Positions 52,237 through 60,637 are shown, counted from the first letter of the stretch. The stretch is 64,000 nt of DNA from Falsiroseomonas sp050563535 (GCF_050563535.1 NZ_JBNXUO010000008.1:62001-126000), one strand, 5' to 3'. Numbers and translations: made by a program. Notes: generated from the sequence alone by a model not told the origin.

Positions 52237-53364
52237 TCAAACTCGCATAGGCATCAGGACGTACAGAGCTTCCGGCTTCGCGCTGTCGGTCACGATCGTG
52301 GGGGCGGAACCATCCGCGAAGCGGAATTCCACCTGGTCCACGATCTGGTCGGTGATGTCGTTCAGGTAGCGCGCCTGGAAGCCGATCTCGAGCGGGCCGG
52401 AATCGTAGCTGACCACCTCGCCGTCCAGCTCCTCCTGCGCCTGGCCGAGCTCGGCGCTCGCCGCGCTCAGCAGCAGGTGGTTGCGGTCCACCGACAGCTT
52501 CACCGGCCGCGACCGTTCGGAGCTGATGCCCGCGACGCGGGCCACCGCCTCGGCGAAGTCCTTCTTCTGGACCTTCAGCACCTTGTCGTTGCCGCGCGGG
52601 ATCACGCGCTCATACTCCGGGAAGGTGCCGTCGATCAGCTTCGAGGTCAGCTGCACGGGGCCGAGGGTGAAGCGGATCTTGGTGTCGGACAGCGCGACCG
52701 CGATCTCGTCCTGCACTTCCTCGGCCAGCTTGCGCAGCTCGTTGATGGTCTTGCGCGGGATGATGACGCCGGGCATCCCGGACGCGCCTTCGGGCAGCGG
52801 CTCCTCGACGCGGGCAAGGCGGTGGCCGTCGGTGGCGACCGCGCGCAGCACCTTCGCGCCGCCGGCTTCCGCCGCGTGGATGTAGATGCCGTTGAGGTAG
52901 TAGCGCGTCTCCTCGGTGGAGATGGCGAAGCGCGTGCGGTCGATCAGTTCCCGCAGCTGGCCGGCGGGAAGCGCGAAGCGGTTGGGCAGCTTGCCCTCGG
53001 TCATGGAGGGGAAGTCCTCCACCGGCAGCACGGCGAGCTTGGCGTCGAAGCGGCCGGCGCGCAGCGTCAGCTGGGCGTCGCCGCCGGGGTGGTCCAGCTC
53101 GATCTTCGCGCTGTCGGGCAGCTTGCGCACGATCTCGTAGAGCGTCGCGGCCGGCGCGGTGGTGCGGCCGCCGCGCGCGACGGTGACGCCGGGCACCTCC
53201 TCCACCACCGCGATCTCCATGTCGGTGGCGGTGAGCTTCAGGCCGCCTTCCCGCGCCTCGAGCAGGACATTCGCCAGGATGGGGATGGTGTTCCGCCGCT
53301 CCACCACGCTCTGCACATGCGCGAGCGCCTTCAGAAGCACGGCCCTGTCCACGGTGAACTTCAT
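52237..53364 (-). CDS. dnaN: DNA polymerase III beta sliding clamp
   Basis: DnaN is the ring clamp of the replicase. The 375-residue protein begins MKFTVDRAVLLKALAHVQSVVERRNTIPILANV, contains LAVLPVEDFPSM and YYLNGIYIH, and ends YVLMPMRV, all typical. Its last codons (CCT, CGA, GTT, GCT, GAA) are AT-richer synonymous variants of a second copy at 51688, consistent with replacement by an integrating element. No dnaA lies next to it. ATG 53364 is the conventional start. Confidence 0.97.
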   Translation of the reverse strand: MKFTVDRAVLLKALAHVQSVVERRNTIPILANVLLEAREGGLKLTATDMEIAVVEEVPGVTVARGGRTTAPAATLYEIVRKLPDSAKIELDHPGGDAQLTLRAGRFDAKLAVLPVEDFPSMTEGKLPNRFALPAGQLRELIDRTRFAISTEETRYYLNGIYIHAAEAGGAKVLRAVATDGHRLARVEEPLPEGASGMPGVIIPRKTINELRKLAEEVQDEIAVALSDTKIRFTLGPVQLTSKLIDGTFPEYERVIPRGNDKVLKVQKKDFAEAVARVAGISSERSRPVKLSVDRNHLLLSAASAELGQAQEELDGEVVSYDSGPLEIGFQARYLNDITDQIVDQVEFRFADGSAPTIVTDSAKPEALYVLMPMRV

Positions 53365-53490
53365 GGCGCGCGATGTCCCGACGTGTTGGGGCGGTCCGCG
53401 CCGGCTCGCGCCGGCCCGGGCCGCCGCTGGCCCCGTTCCCCGCCTTCGCGGGTCGATCCTTCTAGCAGGCCGGAGTCGCGGTTTGAAGGC

Positions 53491-53516
53491 GGCGGCCCGA
53501 AGGAATTCGGGCCGCC
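53491..53516 (-). terminator. Hairpin between the ene-reductase gene and dnaN
   Basis: GGCGGCCCGAA, a GGAA loop and the exact complement make an 11-bp stem eight bases after the ene-reductase stop. No T-run follows. It separates that operon from the 160-bp dnaN promoter region, where no clear DnaA boxes are seen. Confidence 0.6.
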
Positions 53517-53524
53517 CGCCCGTG

Positions 53525-54640
53525 CTACAGCGCGGGCATCGGCGCGCCGGTCTCGACCCGCATCCCCATCCGCGCGATGCCGCCCCAGCCGCGGTCATAT
53601 TGCGGCGGGGTGCGGACCGCATCGGCCCGGCCCAGCGCCGCCGCGGCGCGCACCGGCCAGTAGGGGTCGCGCAGCACGGCGCGGGCCAGCAGCACCATGT
53701 CGGCCCGGCCCCCGGCGACGATCGCGTCGGCCTGGTCGGGCTCGGTGATCAGGCCGACGGCGGCCACCGCGACGCCCGCGCCCCGCTTCACCGCCTCCGC
53801 CCCCGGCACCTGGTAGCCCGGCGCCAGGGTGATCTTCTGCAGCTTCGGGTCGATCCCGCCCGAGGAGACGTCGACGATGTCGATCCCCGCCGCCGCGGCG
53901 CGGCGCGACAGCTCCACCGTCTCCTCCGTCGTCCAGCCGCCCTCCGCCCAGTCGGTGTGGGACACGCGCAGCGACAGCGGCATCGCGTCCGGCACCGCCG
54001 CGCGCACCGCGCGCACCACCTCGAGCGGCAGCCGCGCCCGGCCCTCGAAATCGCCGCCCCAGCGGTCGTTGCGGCGGTTCGACAGCGGCGAGAGGAACTG
54101 GTGCAGCAGGTAGCCATGCGCGGCGTGCAGCTCCACCAGCGCGTAGCCCGCCGCGACGGCGCGGCGCGCGCAGGCGGCGAACAGGCCGGGGATCGCCTCG
54201 ACCTCGTCGGCCGCCATGGCGCGCGGCGCGGCGAAGCCCGACATCGCGATGTCGGAGGCCGAGCGCGTTTCCCAGCCAGGATCGGCCGGGCCGTCGAACC
54301 AGGCCGGCAGGCGCGAGCCCTTGCGCCCGGCATGGCCGATCTGGATCGCCGGCACCGCGCCCGCATGGGCGATGGCGGCGGCCAGCCGCGCATGCGGCGC
54401 GACCTGCCCATCCTCCCACAGGCCGAGGTCGCCGGGCGTGATGCGGCCCTCGTCGGTCACGGCGGTGGCCTCCACCATCACCATCCCCGCGCCACCGACC
54501 GCGCGCTGCAGCAGATGGGCCAGGTGCCAGTCGGTCGGCTTCCCGTCGTCGCCGGCGCAGTACATGCACATCGGCGACACGCCGATGCGGTTGGCCAGCG
54601 TGACCCCGCGCAGCGTCAGGGGCGAGAACAGGTCGGTCAT
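53525..54640 (-). CDS. NADH:flavin oxidoreductase (Old Yellow Enzyme/YqjM type)
   Basis: The 371-residue FMN enzyme reduces activated C=C bonds. It has the YqjM-like opening LFSPLTLRGVTLANRIGVSPMCMYCA (with the Cys near the flavin), QIGHAGRKGS, the catalytic His pair and Tyr in VELHAAHGYLLHQFLSPLSNRR, and LITEPDQADAIVAGGRADMVLLARAVLRDPYW for FMN phosphate binding. Its ATG overlaps the DUF2272 lipoprotein stop (ATGA), making it the last of a three-gene operon. Confidence 0.92.
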   Translation of the reverse strand: MTDLFSPLTLRGVTLANRIGVSPMCMYCAGDDGKPTDWHLAHLLQRAVGGAGMVMVEATAVTDEGRITPGDLGLWEDGQVAPHARLAAAIAHAGAVPAIQIGHAGRKGSRLPAWFDGPADPGWETRSASDIAMSGFAAPRAMAADEVEAIPGLFAACARRAVAAGYALVELHAAHGYLLHQFLSPLSNRRNDRWGGDFEGRARLPLEVVRAVRAAVPDAMPLSLRVSHTDWAEGGWTTEETVELSRRAAAAGIDIVDVSSGGIDPKLQKITLAPGYQVPGAEAVKRGAGVAVAAVGLITEPDQADAIVAGGRADMVLLARAVLRDPYWPVRAAAALGRADAVRTPPQYDRGWGGIARMGMRVETGAPMPAL

Positions 54641-55446
54641 CGGGCACTCCAGGGCGGAAGCCGGCCGAGCCGGCTTTCCATGATGAGAAGGGTGGGCGCG
54701 AAGCCCGGCGGCGGCGGCAGCAGCCGCCCGTCGGGCCCGGCGGGGAAGCGCGTCATCGCCACGGCGTCGGCCACGTTGCCGCCCACCGCCTCCACCGCGC
54801 CGGGGGGCGTGGCCAGGACGATGTCGCAATGCATCGGGCGGATCGCGCCGGTCTCGGCCAGGCGGTCCGTCCAGTGGCGAAGGGGCGCGCGGCTGCGGTC
54901 GAAGCAGAGCAGGTCGCCCGGCCGCGGCGCGTGTTCCTCCGGCGCGCGGGGGATGAAGGGCGCGGTGGCGGGGAAGCGGCGCGCATCGGCGATCAGCGCG
55001 TCGAGGTAGAGCGCATGGGTCGCGTTGGGCGGGAATTCCCGCGCATCCACCCCGGCGCTGCGGAACACCCAGGAGACGAAGGCGGCCGACCAGTAGGGCG
55101 TGGCCCAGAGGCCCGCCGCCCCGCCGCCCGCCAGCGCCGCGGCATAGCGGCGGCGGTTGTCCGGGATCGCGCCGAAATCCACCGGCACCGCCGTCCAGTA
55201 GGCGAGGACGCGGGGGAAGTTGGCCGGGTCGGATTCCAGGCCGGCCGGGGGCCCGGGCGCATGGGCCTCCCGCGTGACGGCGCCCCAGTCGCGCCATTCG
55301 GCCAGCGCGATGCGCAGCACGCGCTCCGCCGCGGCAGGGGGGTAGGGCAGCGGGGGATCGGCCTGCGGCGCCACCGGCGCGGCGCAGGCGGAGAGAAGGG
55401 CGGCCAGCGCGCCGAGGCCCGCCGCCCGGATGCCCCCCACCCTCAC
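54637..55446 (-). CDS. DUF2272 lipoprotein
   Basis: The 269-residue protein starts with a lipoprotein signal (RAAGLGALAALLSACAAP; lipobox LSAC). A DUF2272 domain with WSAAFVSWVFRSAGV (a CHAP-like Cys-less helix), PGDLLCFDRSRA and CDIVLATPPGAVEAVGGN follows. The GTG start at 55446 overlaps the upstream stop (GTGA). The family is uncharacterised; the fold resembles NlpC/CHAP-type proteins acting on the cell wall. Confidence 0.82.
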   Translation of the reverse strand: MRVGGIRAAGLGALAALLSACAAPVAPQADPPLPYPPAAAERVLRIALAEWRDWGAVTREAHAPGPPAGLESDPANFPRVLAYWTAVPVDFGAIPDNRRRYAAALAGGGAAGLWATPYWSAAFVSWVFRSAGVDAREFPPNATHALYLDALIADARRFPATAPFIPRAPEEHAPRPGDLLCFDRSRAPLRHWTDRLAETGAIRPMHCDIVLATPPGAVEAVGGNVADAVAMTRFPAGPDGRLLPPPPGFAPTLLIMESRLGRLPPWSAR

Positions 55447-57359
55447 GCCCCGCTGGCGGCGGGGGCGGGGAAGGGCAGCGCCATCGTCACCGCTTCCGGG
55501 CACATCAGCGCCAGCGTCGCCGCCGACTGCGCCACCGCCCCCGCCGCCCCGCCGAGCGGCGAGGGCGCGACCTCCAGCACCATGCCGCGCGCCCGCACCA
55601 GCGGCCGCAGCAGGGCGACGCCCTGCCGGTGCAACTCCTCGGCCCGCGCGGCGGCGTCGGGCGACAGCGCCGGCGCGCCCGCCGCCGCGGCCAGCGCCAC
55701 CGCGCCCGCGGCGCGCGTCGCCAGCGCCACGCCTTCCGCATGGTCGTCGATCGGCGCGGGCGGCGCGCCGGCCAGCGCGATGCCGTCCAGCGTCACGGTC
55801 CGCCCGCCGGCGAGCGAGGCGACCGGCCCCGGCCGGATGGCGCCGAGCGCGGCCTCGACCACCGGGCCGAAGCGCCGGGCATCCAGCAGCGCGCCGGCCC
55901 GCGCCAGGGCCAGCAGCGCCAGCGCATGCGGCACCAGCCGCGGCTCCCGCCCCTCCGCCTCGCGGAAGGCGCCGAGTTCGGTCTGCAGCGCCGCCAGCCG
56001 GGCGGCGAAGGCCGGCACCAGCGCGGCGCCGGCGCCGCCCGCCCGCGCCCAGGCCTCCGCCGCCATGATCGCATGGGCGAGCGCCGCCGCATCCGCCCCC
56101 GCCGCCTCCACCGCCCGCAGCCGCCGCTCAAGCCAGGCGGCGAGGTCGGCGCGGCGGTCCTCCGGCAGCGGGTCGGCATGGCCTCCGGCGGCGTCGTGCA
56201 GCAGCGCGGTCGCCACCGCGGTCAGCGCCGCCGGCTCCGGCGGCGCCGGTTCGAGGTCGAGCCCCGCGAGCCCGCCCGCCGTCATCCCCGCCGCCGCCGC
56301 TTCCGGCCCCGTGCCGGCCGCGAGCAGCCGGTCCTCCCGCACCACCAGCTCGCCCCCCGCGGGCAGGTCCACCGGGCCGTGGCGCAGCACCAGCCAATGC
56401 GCCAGCCCGCCGCTGCGCGAGACGACCTTCGCGCCCATCACCCGCGCCGGCTCCGCCGGGCGGAGATGCAGCGTCGGCGCGCCGGCCGGCCACCCCGCCT
56501 GGCCGAGCGAGAGCTGGGCCAACGCCGCGCCCTCGGTCCAGGCGAGCAGGCCGGGCTGCGGCGTCGGCCGCGCCGGCTTCCACGCGCCGCCGAGCAGCAG
56601 GCTCGCCTCGGCCAGTTCCAGCCCGGGCATGTCCATCCCGTCGAGCGCCGTCGTCAGCCGCAGGCGCGACAGGGCGTGGGCCGCACGGAAGGTGACCGTC
56701 AGGCGCAGCACCGGCGTGTCGGGCGCGATCGCGTAGCGGTAGGTGACGGTGCCCGCCTCCACCTCGCGCGGGGCCAGCCAGCCGGCGCGGCCGCGCAGCG
56801 TGCTGGTATGGCTCAGCACCACGCCGTCGCCGTCGCGCTCCAGCGCGAAGCCGGTGACGGCCTCCTCCACGTCGAGGCAGACGCGGTGCCGGCCGATGCG
56901 GAACTCCACCATGTTGCCGCTGTGGATCGCGGGGTGGCGGGGCGCGCCGGCGGACAGGCCCGCGGGGCCGCGCAGCTGCTGCTTCACCATCCCCGCGCCG
57001 AGGTCGCCGCTGAAGCGGTGGAAGGGGGTCACCACCTCGAAGTCGCGCGGATCGGCGCGCGTCACCTCGATGCCGCCGGCCGCCGCCGCGCGGCAGGGCA
57101 CCGGCGCGTCCTGCATCGCGCGCACGAAGTCGAGCACGCCGTCGGCGAGGGCCGGGGCCCCGGCGCGGACCTCCGGCTGGAGCAGCAGCTCCGCCGCGCG
57201 GGCATTGGCGGCGGCGGCGCAGAGCCCGCCGCCCTCGCTCCCCTCACCTTCCGCCAGCGCCGGCAGGCGGCGGCCGCCGACCCGCACCTCGCGGAGCAGC
57301 GGGCCGGCCAGCAGCCTCACCAGGCGGTCACGGTCGGCGGCTTGGAGGAGGTTTCGCAT
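55443..57359 (-). CDS. Large unknown protein, first gene of an operon
   Basis: This 638-residue protein is not recognised. The N-terminal half looks beta-rich with segments such as GNMVEFRIGRHRVCLDVEEAVTGF, VVLSHTSTLRGRAGW and YRYAIAPDTPVLRLTVTFRA. The C-terminal half is helical and Ala-rich (AHAIMAAEAWARAGGAG, RLVPHALALLALARAG). The plan, beta-sandwich plus alpha/alpha-toroid, is reminiscent of heparinase-like or glycan-lyase proteins, but I see no catalytic signature. No signal peptide is evident. It is divergent from the flavoprotein gene. Confidence 0.7.
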   Translation of the reverse strand: MRNLLQAADRDRLVRLLAGPLLREVRVGGRRLPALAEGEGSEGGGLCAAAANARAAELLLQPEVRAGAPALADGVLDFVRAMQDAPVPCRAAAAGGIEVTRADPRDFEVVTPFHRFSGDLGAGMVKQQLRGPAGLSAGAPRHPAIHSGNMVEFRIGRHRVCLDVEEAVTGFALERDGDGVVLSHTSTLRGRAGWLAPREVEAGTVTYRYAIAPDTPVLRLTVTFRAAHALSRLRLTTALDGMDMPGLELAEASLLLGGAWKPARPTPQPGLLAWTEGAALAQLSLGQAGWPAGAPTLHLRPAEPARVMGAKVVSRSGGLAHWLVLRHGPVDLPAGGELVVREDRLLAAGTGPEAAAAGMTAGGLAGLDLEPAPPEPAALTAVATALLHDAAGGHADPLPEDRRADLAAWLERRLRAVEAAGADAAALAHAIMAAEAWARAGGAGAALVPAFAARLAALQTELGAFREAEGREPRLVPHALALLALARAGALLDARRFGPVVEAALGAIRPGPVASLAGGRTVTLDGIALAGAPPAPIDDHAEGVALATRAAGAVALAAAAGAPALSPDAAARAEELHRQGVALLRPLVRARGMVLEVAPSPLGGAAGAVAQSAATLALMCPEAVTMALPFPAPAASGA

Positions 57360-57438
57360 GGCGGCGCTGGTATAGGGCGGCCGGCGGCCGGGCGTGAAGC
57401 TGTTGGGCGCCACCGGGCCGGGCGCTATGCTGCGGCCG

Positions 57439-58887
57439 ATGGACAACCAGGATGGCGGCCGGATCTTCTTCCGGTCCGAGGTCTTCTCGCCGCGCGCCCC
57501 GGCGCGCCGCCGCGCCCCCACCGGGCTGACCGTCGCGGAGCCCGCGCGCGACATCCCCGTGCATGCCGCCTGCGACGTGCTGGTGGTGGGCGGCGGGCCG
57601 GCGGGCTGGGCGGCGGCGGTGGCGGCGGGGCGGCTCGGCGCGCGCACCATCCTGCTCGAACGGCACAACCACCTGGGCGGGCTGTCCACCGGCGGCCTCG
57701 TCGTCTGGATCGACCGGATGACGGGCTGGGACGGCAGCCTGCTGATCCGCGGCCTGGCGGAGGAACTGCTGGACCGCCTGCCGGGTGACGCCGTGGCCGG
57801 CCCCCCGCGGGAGGCCTGGGGATCGCGCGATGCCGCGACCGCCGCCTGGTGGGCGCTGCGCACCGCGGCCTTCCACGGCATCGTCACCCATTCCCCGACC
57901 GTCTGCCCCGAATGGCTGAAGGCCGCGAGCCTGGAGATGGCCGTCTCGGCCGGGGTGGAGCCGATCTTCCACGCCTGGGGGGCGGAGCCGGTGATGCGCG
58001 AGGGCGCGGTCGCCGGCGCGATCTTCGAATCCAAGCAGGGCCGCCGCGCCGTGCTGGCCAAGGTGGTGGTGGACGGCACCGGCGACGGCGACCTCTACGC
58101 CCGCGCCGGCGCCGCCTTCGCCGACGACATCGACGCGCGCGACATCCACCACTGCATGAACACCAGCTGGGTCTTCGGCGGCGTGGACATGCCCCGCTAC
58201 CTCGCCTGGCGGGCCGCGCGGCCCGGGGAGTTCGCCGAGTTCATGCGGCGCGGCAAGGAGGCGGTCGGCTTCTTCGACAAGGCCTTCGCGAGCTGGCGGG
58301 ACGACGTGGCGCTGTTCATGGGCCCGCGGCTGGCCGGCTATTCCGCGGTGGAGGTGGACGACCTGAGCGAGGTGGAGGTCCTGTCCCACCGGCTGATGTT
58401 CCGCCACCTGGACCGCTACCGCGCGGAAGCCCCCGGCTTTGCGGGCGCCTTCCCGATGCTGTCGGCACCGCAGCTCGGCGTGCGGCACGCCCGGCGGCTG
58501 CGCGGCGCGGAGCCGGTGACGCGGGCCTGGTGGGACGGGCGGGTCAGCCCGGCCGAGATCGGCGTCTCGCCGAGCCTCGGCCCGGCCTTCGCGCCCGTCT
58601 CGGTCCCCTATGGCGCGATCCTGCCGGAGCGGCTGGACGGGCTGCTCGCGCCCGGGCGGCACCTGGCCTGCGACGCGACCAGCCATTCCTTCCTGCGGGA
58701 GATCCCGCAATGCTGGCTGACCGGCCAGGCGGCCGGCGTCGCGGCGGCGCTGGCGGCGGGGCGCGGTGTGGCGCCGCGGGCGGTCCCGGTGGCGGAGATC
58801 CAGGCGGCGCTGCGGGCGCAGGGGGCGCATCTGCGGCAGGCGGAAGCCGCGCCTGCGACCATGGGCACGACGCGGCCCGCCACCTGA
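57439..58887 (+). CDS. FAD-dependent oxidoreductase (FAD-oxidored family)
   Basis: The 482-residue flavoprotein has the dinucleotide motif CDVLVVGGGPAGWAAAVAAGRLGARTILLERHNHLGG (about 45-80), a second motif VVVDGTGDGDLYARAGA and a C-terminal FAD segment LLAPGRHLACDATSHSFLREIPQCWLTGQAAGVAAALA. This plan fits FAD-dependent enzymes acting on small organic acids or polyols. ATG 57439 is chosen; ATG 57427 and GTG 57394 are alternatives. The substrate is unknown. Confidence 0.85.
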   Translation: MDNQDGGRIFFRSEVFSPRAPARRRAPTGLTVAEPARDIPVHAACDVLVVGGGPAGWAAAVAAGRLGARTILLERHNHLGGLSTGGLVVWIDRMTGWDGSLLIRGLAEELLDRLPGDAVAGPPREAWGSRDAATAAWWALRTAAFHGIVTHSPTVCPEWLKAASLEMAVSAGVEPIFHAWGAEPVMREGAVAGAIFESKQGRRAVLAKVVVDGTGDGDLYARAGAAFADDIDARDIHHCMNTSWVFGGVDMPRYLAWRAARPGEFAEFMRRGKEAVGFFDKAFASWRDDVALFMGPRLAGYSAVEVDDLSEVEVLSHRLMFRHLDRYRAEAPGFAGAFPMLSAPQLGVRHARRLRGAEPVTRAWWDGRVSPAEIGVSPSLGPAFAPVSVPYGAILPERLDGLLAPGRHLACDATSHSFLREIPQCWLTGQAAGVAAALAAGRGVAPRAVPVAEIQAALRAQGAHLRQAEAAPATMGTTRPAT

Positions 58888-58907
58888 CGCGCAGGGCCGG
58901 CACGGCT

Positions 58908-58925
58908 TTGGCAACGGCTTGCCAA
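58908..58925. promoter_or_regulatory. Palindrome upstream of the small RNA candidate
   Basis: TTGGCAACGGCTTGCCAA is a perfect 7-bp inverted repeat around CGGC, about 50 bp before the expected RNA start. It resembles a sigma-54 promoter core but the GG-GC spacing is one base short, so an operator is more likely. Confidence 0.4.
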
Positions 58926-58977
58926 GGCTTCATGTGGGGCTCACGTTTCCGTGATCCGGGGTCGCTTAGATTGTATT

Positions 58978-59076
58978 CCGTCAAGGCGGTGCCTCGACGT
59001 TTTCTCCCGGCGGTTCCGCACATGGTGTGCGGACCCAGACTTGGGGCCAGCGGTTCGCCGCTGGCCCCCTTTTTTT
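58978..59076 (+). ncRNA. Probable trans-acting small RNA, about 100 nt
   Basis: This non-coding stretch forms three consecutive hairpins: an imperfect stem at 58981-58997, a perfect 8-bp stem at 59015-59033 with loop TGG (10 bp with one bulge), and a terminator at 59043-59076. Between the first two is an unpaired GTTTTCTCCC, a Shine-Dalgarno-complementary motif common in Hfq-dependent small RNAs of alphaproteobacteria. A -10-like TTAGAT (58966-58971) precedes it. No known family is recognised. Confidence 0.6.
59043..59076 (+). terminator. Rho-independent terminator with UUCG tetraloop
   Basis: GGGGCCAGCGG, TTCG and CCGCTGGCCCC form an 11-bp stem capped by the extra-stable UUCG loop, followed by seven T (59070-59076). 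It ends the small RNA candidate and any read-through from the flavoprotein gene. Confidence 0.92.
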
Positions 59077-59150
59077 GTCCGCGATGGCCGCGCGCGGCGC
59101 CGGGAGGCTCCGGGGACATGCCCCGGCCACCCCGGGTGACCGCGAGGGCG

Positions 59151-59858
59151 TCACACCCGCCCGGCGGCCTTGTCGGCCTCGTAGCGGGCCTTGGTCTCGG
59201 CATTGGCGGGGTAGAGGCCGGGCAGGGCGAGGCCCTTGGCGACCTCCCCCATGATCCAGCCCTCCAGGCGTTCCTGCTCGACCGCGGCCTCGGTCACGGC
59301 GTCGACCATCGCCTGCGGGATCACCACCGCGCCGTCGCCGTCGGCCACCACGATGTCGCCCGGCACCACGGTGACGCCGCCGCAGCCGATCGTCTCCTGC
59401 CAGCCCACGAAGTTCAGCGCGGCGACGGAAGCGGGGGCGACGTAGCCCTGGCAGAAGACCGGCAGGCCGGTGCCGATCACGCCCTGCCCGTCGCGCACCA
59501 TGCCGTCGGTCACCAGGCCGGCGACGCGCCGCTGGGCCATGCGGGCGCACAGGATGTCGCCGAAGATGCCGGCCCCGGTGCTGCCCATCGCATCGGCGAT
59601 GGCGACGCAGCCCTCGGGCATGTCCTCGATCGCGGCGCGGGTGGAACGCGGCGAGGACCAGCTGTCCACCGTCGCCAGGTCCTCGCGCGTCGGCGTGAAG
59701 CGCAGCGTGAAGGCGGGGCCGACGATGCGGGTGAAGTTGCCCGGCACGATCGGCCGCGCCCCGGCCACGTAGCAGAAGCGCACGCCCTTCTTCAGCAGCA
59801 CGGTGGTCAGCGTGGCCGTGGTCACGCCCATCAGGGCGGCCTTGGTGGCGGGGTTCAT
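59151..59858 (-). CDS. RraA-like family protein (aldolase/dimethylmenaquinone methyltransferase-like)
   Basis: The 235-residue protein matches the RraA/HMG-aldolase fold: RPIVPGNFTRIVGPAFTLRF, CVAIADAMGSTGAGIFGDIL, AGLVTDGMVRD and GDIVVADGDGAVVIPQAMVDAV. The DGxxRD-type motif (VTDGMVRD) is the metal/oxaloacetate-type active site of 4-hydroxy-4-methyl-2-oxoglutarate aldolases. It could therefore be an aldolase/decarboxylase rather than an RNase E regulator. ATG 59858 is the start. Confidence 0.87.
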   Translation of the reverse strand: MNPATKAALMGVTTATLTTVLLKKGVRFCYVAGARPIVPGNFTRIVGPAFTLRFTPTREDLATVDSWSSPRSTRAAIEDMPEGCVAIADAMGSTGAGIFGDILCARMAQRRVAGLVTDGMVRDGQGVIGTGLPVFCQGYVAPASVAALNFVGWQETIGCGGVTVVPGDIVVADGDGAVVIPQAMVDAVTEAAVEQERLEGWIMGEVAKGLALPGLYPANAETKARYEADKAAGRV

Positions 59859-59985
59859 GGGCGGGCTCCGTGGGCCAGGGGAAGCCGCGCTTGAAGCGCC
59901 GGCCGCCATCCGCCGTCAACCGGGGGTCGCGCGGCAAACCCCGGCCGGGCCCCGGCGTTGCCATCGCCTTCCAGGAGCACGACGG

Positions 59986-60288
59986 ATGGACGACAAGGAC
60001 AGGATCGGCGAGGCCCGCGGCGCGGAGGATGCGCTGCGCCCCGAACGGCCGGGCGGCGAGCGCAAGACCACCGGCGAGACCGACCAGGCGGGCACCAACC
60101 CCGGCGGCGCGGCCGGCACCGAAGGCTCCCGCGGGCGGGACCACCGCGCGGCCGGCACCGTCGACGACCCGATCGCGGCCGGCGACGGCTTCGGCAGCAA
60201 CGACTACCAGACCGGCGACCGCAGCGAGCTGTCGGCCCAGCGCGGCGGGCCCGTCGACATCTCCCGCGATCGCCCGAAGCGGCGGTAG
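59986..60288 (+). CDS. Hypothetical disordered hydrophilic protein, 100 aa
   Basis: ATG 59986 follows AGGAG and encodes a 100-residue, Gly/Asp/Arg-rich protein without hydrophobic segments (MDDKDRIGEARGAEDALRPE at the start, DISRDRPKRR at the end). It looks intrinsically disordered and could be a stress or desiccation protein; no family is recognised. It converges on the small membrane protein gene five bases away. Confidence 0.6.
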   Translation: MDDKDRIGEARGAEDALRPERPGGERKTTGETDQAGTNPGGAAGTEGSRGRDHRAAGTVDDPIAAGDGFGSNDYQTGDRSELSAQRGGPVDISRDRPKRR

Positions 60289-60293
60289 CGCCG

Positions 60294-60581
60294 CTACTCC
60301 GCGGGCTGGGGCCGGGTGGCCTCGGCACCGCCCGGCGCCTTGCGCACCAGCCAGCGCCAGACGCCGAACAGGTTGAGCGCGAGCAGCACCAGGTTGGTCA
60401 GGCCGAGCTGGCTTTCCTGTTCCAGCTGCGCCGAGGCCAGCCAGCAGGCCGAGGCGGCGGCGAGCGAAGCGAAGCCCCAGCCCGTGAAGCGCCGCCCGAG
60501 ATCGGCCGCGGTCATCCCCGCGCCGAGGATGGTGAAGGCCATCGCCGCCCACTTGAACAGTTCGGGCAAGGTGAAGTCCAT
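60294..60581 (-). CDS. Small membrane protein, 95 aa
   Basis: The 95-residue protein has three hydrophobic helices (about 8-25, 36-52 and 60-78) and a polar tail ending ATRPQPAE. No family is recognised. It lies 56 bp downstream of cueR on the same strand and might be co-transcribed with the copper operon. Confidence 0.65.
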   Translation of the reverse strand: MDFTLPELFKWAAMAFTILGAGMTAADLGRRFTGWGFASLAAASACWLASAQLEQESQLGLTNLVLLALNLFGVWRWLVRKAPGGAEATRPQPAE

Positions 60582-60637
60582 CGTCGCGCCGCTCCCGTGA
60601 TGCCGGGCGCGAACGCGACGTGGGGGCGGACGTTCCG

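Larger units (their letters stand above)
51725..52315. mobile_element. Very small integrated element in the 3' end of dnaN (549-bp unit, 42-bp att-like repeats)
   Basis: Two identical 42-bp direct repeats (51725-51766 and 52274-52315) lie 549 bp apart and fall in the same codons of dnaN. The core holds the palindrome CACGATCGTG. The DNA between is visibly poorer in GC than its surroundings and encodes a 53-residue protein, two terminator-like hairpins and a long inverted repeat, but no recombinase. The gene-side copy restores the dnaN protein with synonymous codons. This is the signature of site-specific integration into a gene end. It could be a non-autonomous element or the scar of a larger one. 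Confidence 0.7.

Noticed and set aside
51688..52315. Simple recent tandem duplication of the dnaN end
   Set aside because: A recent duplication would give identical copies. Here a perfectly identical 42-bp core abuts a region with several synonymous changes, and the spacer is foreign in composition, fitting recombination with outside DNA better.
51573..53520. Chromosome replication origin next to dnaN/recF/gyrB
   Set aside because: No dnaA, no cluster of DnaA boxes and no clear AT-rich unwinding region are seen. The AT-richer part is the inserted element.
58908..58925. Sigma-54 promoter
   Set aside because: The TTGGCA and TTGC elements resemble -24/-12 boxes, but GG and GC are separated by nine bases instead of ten.
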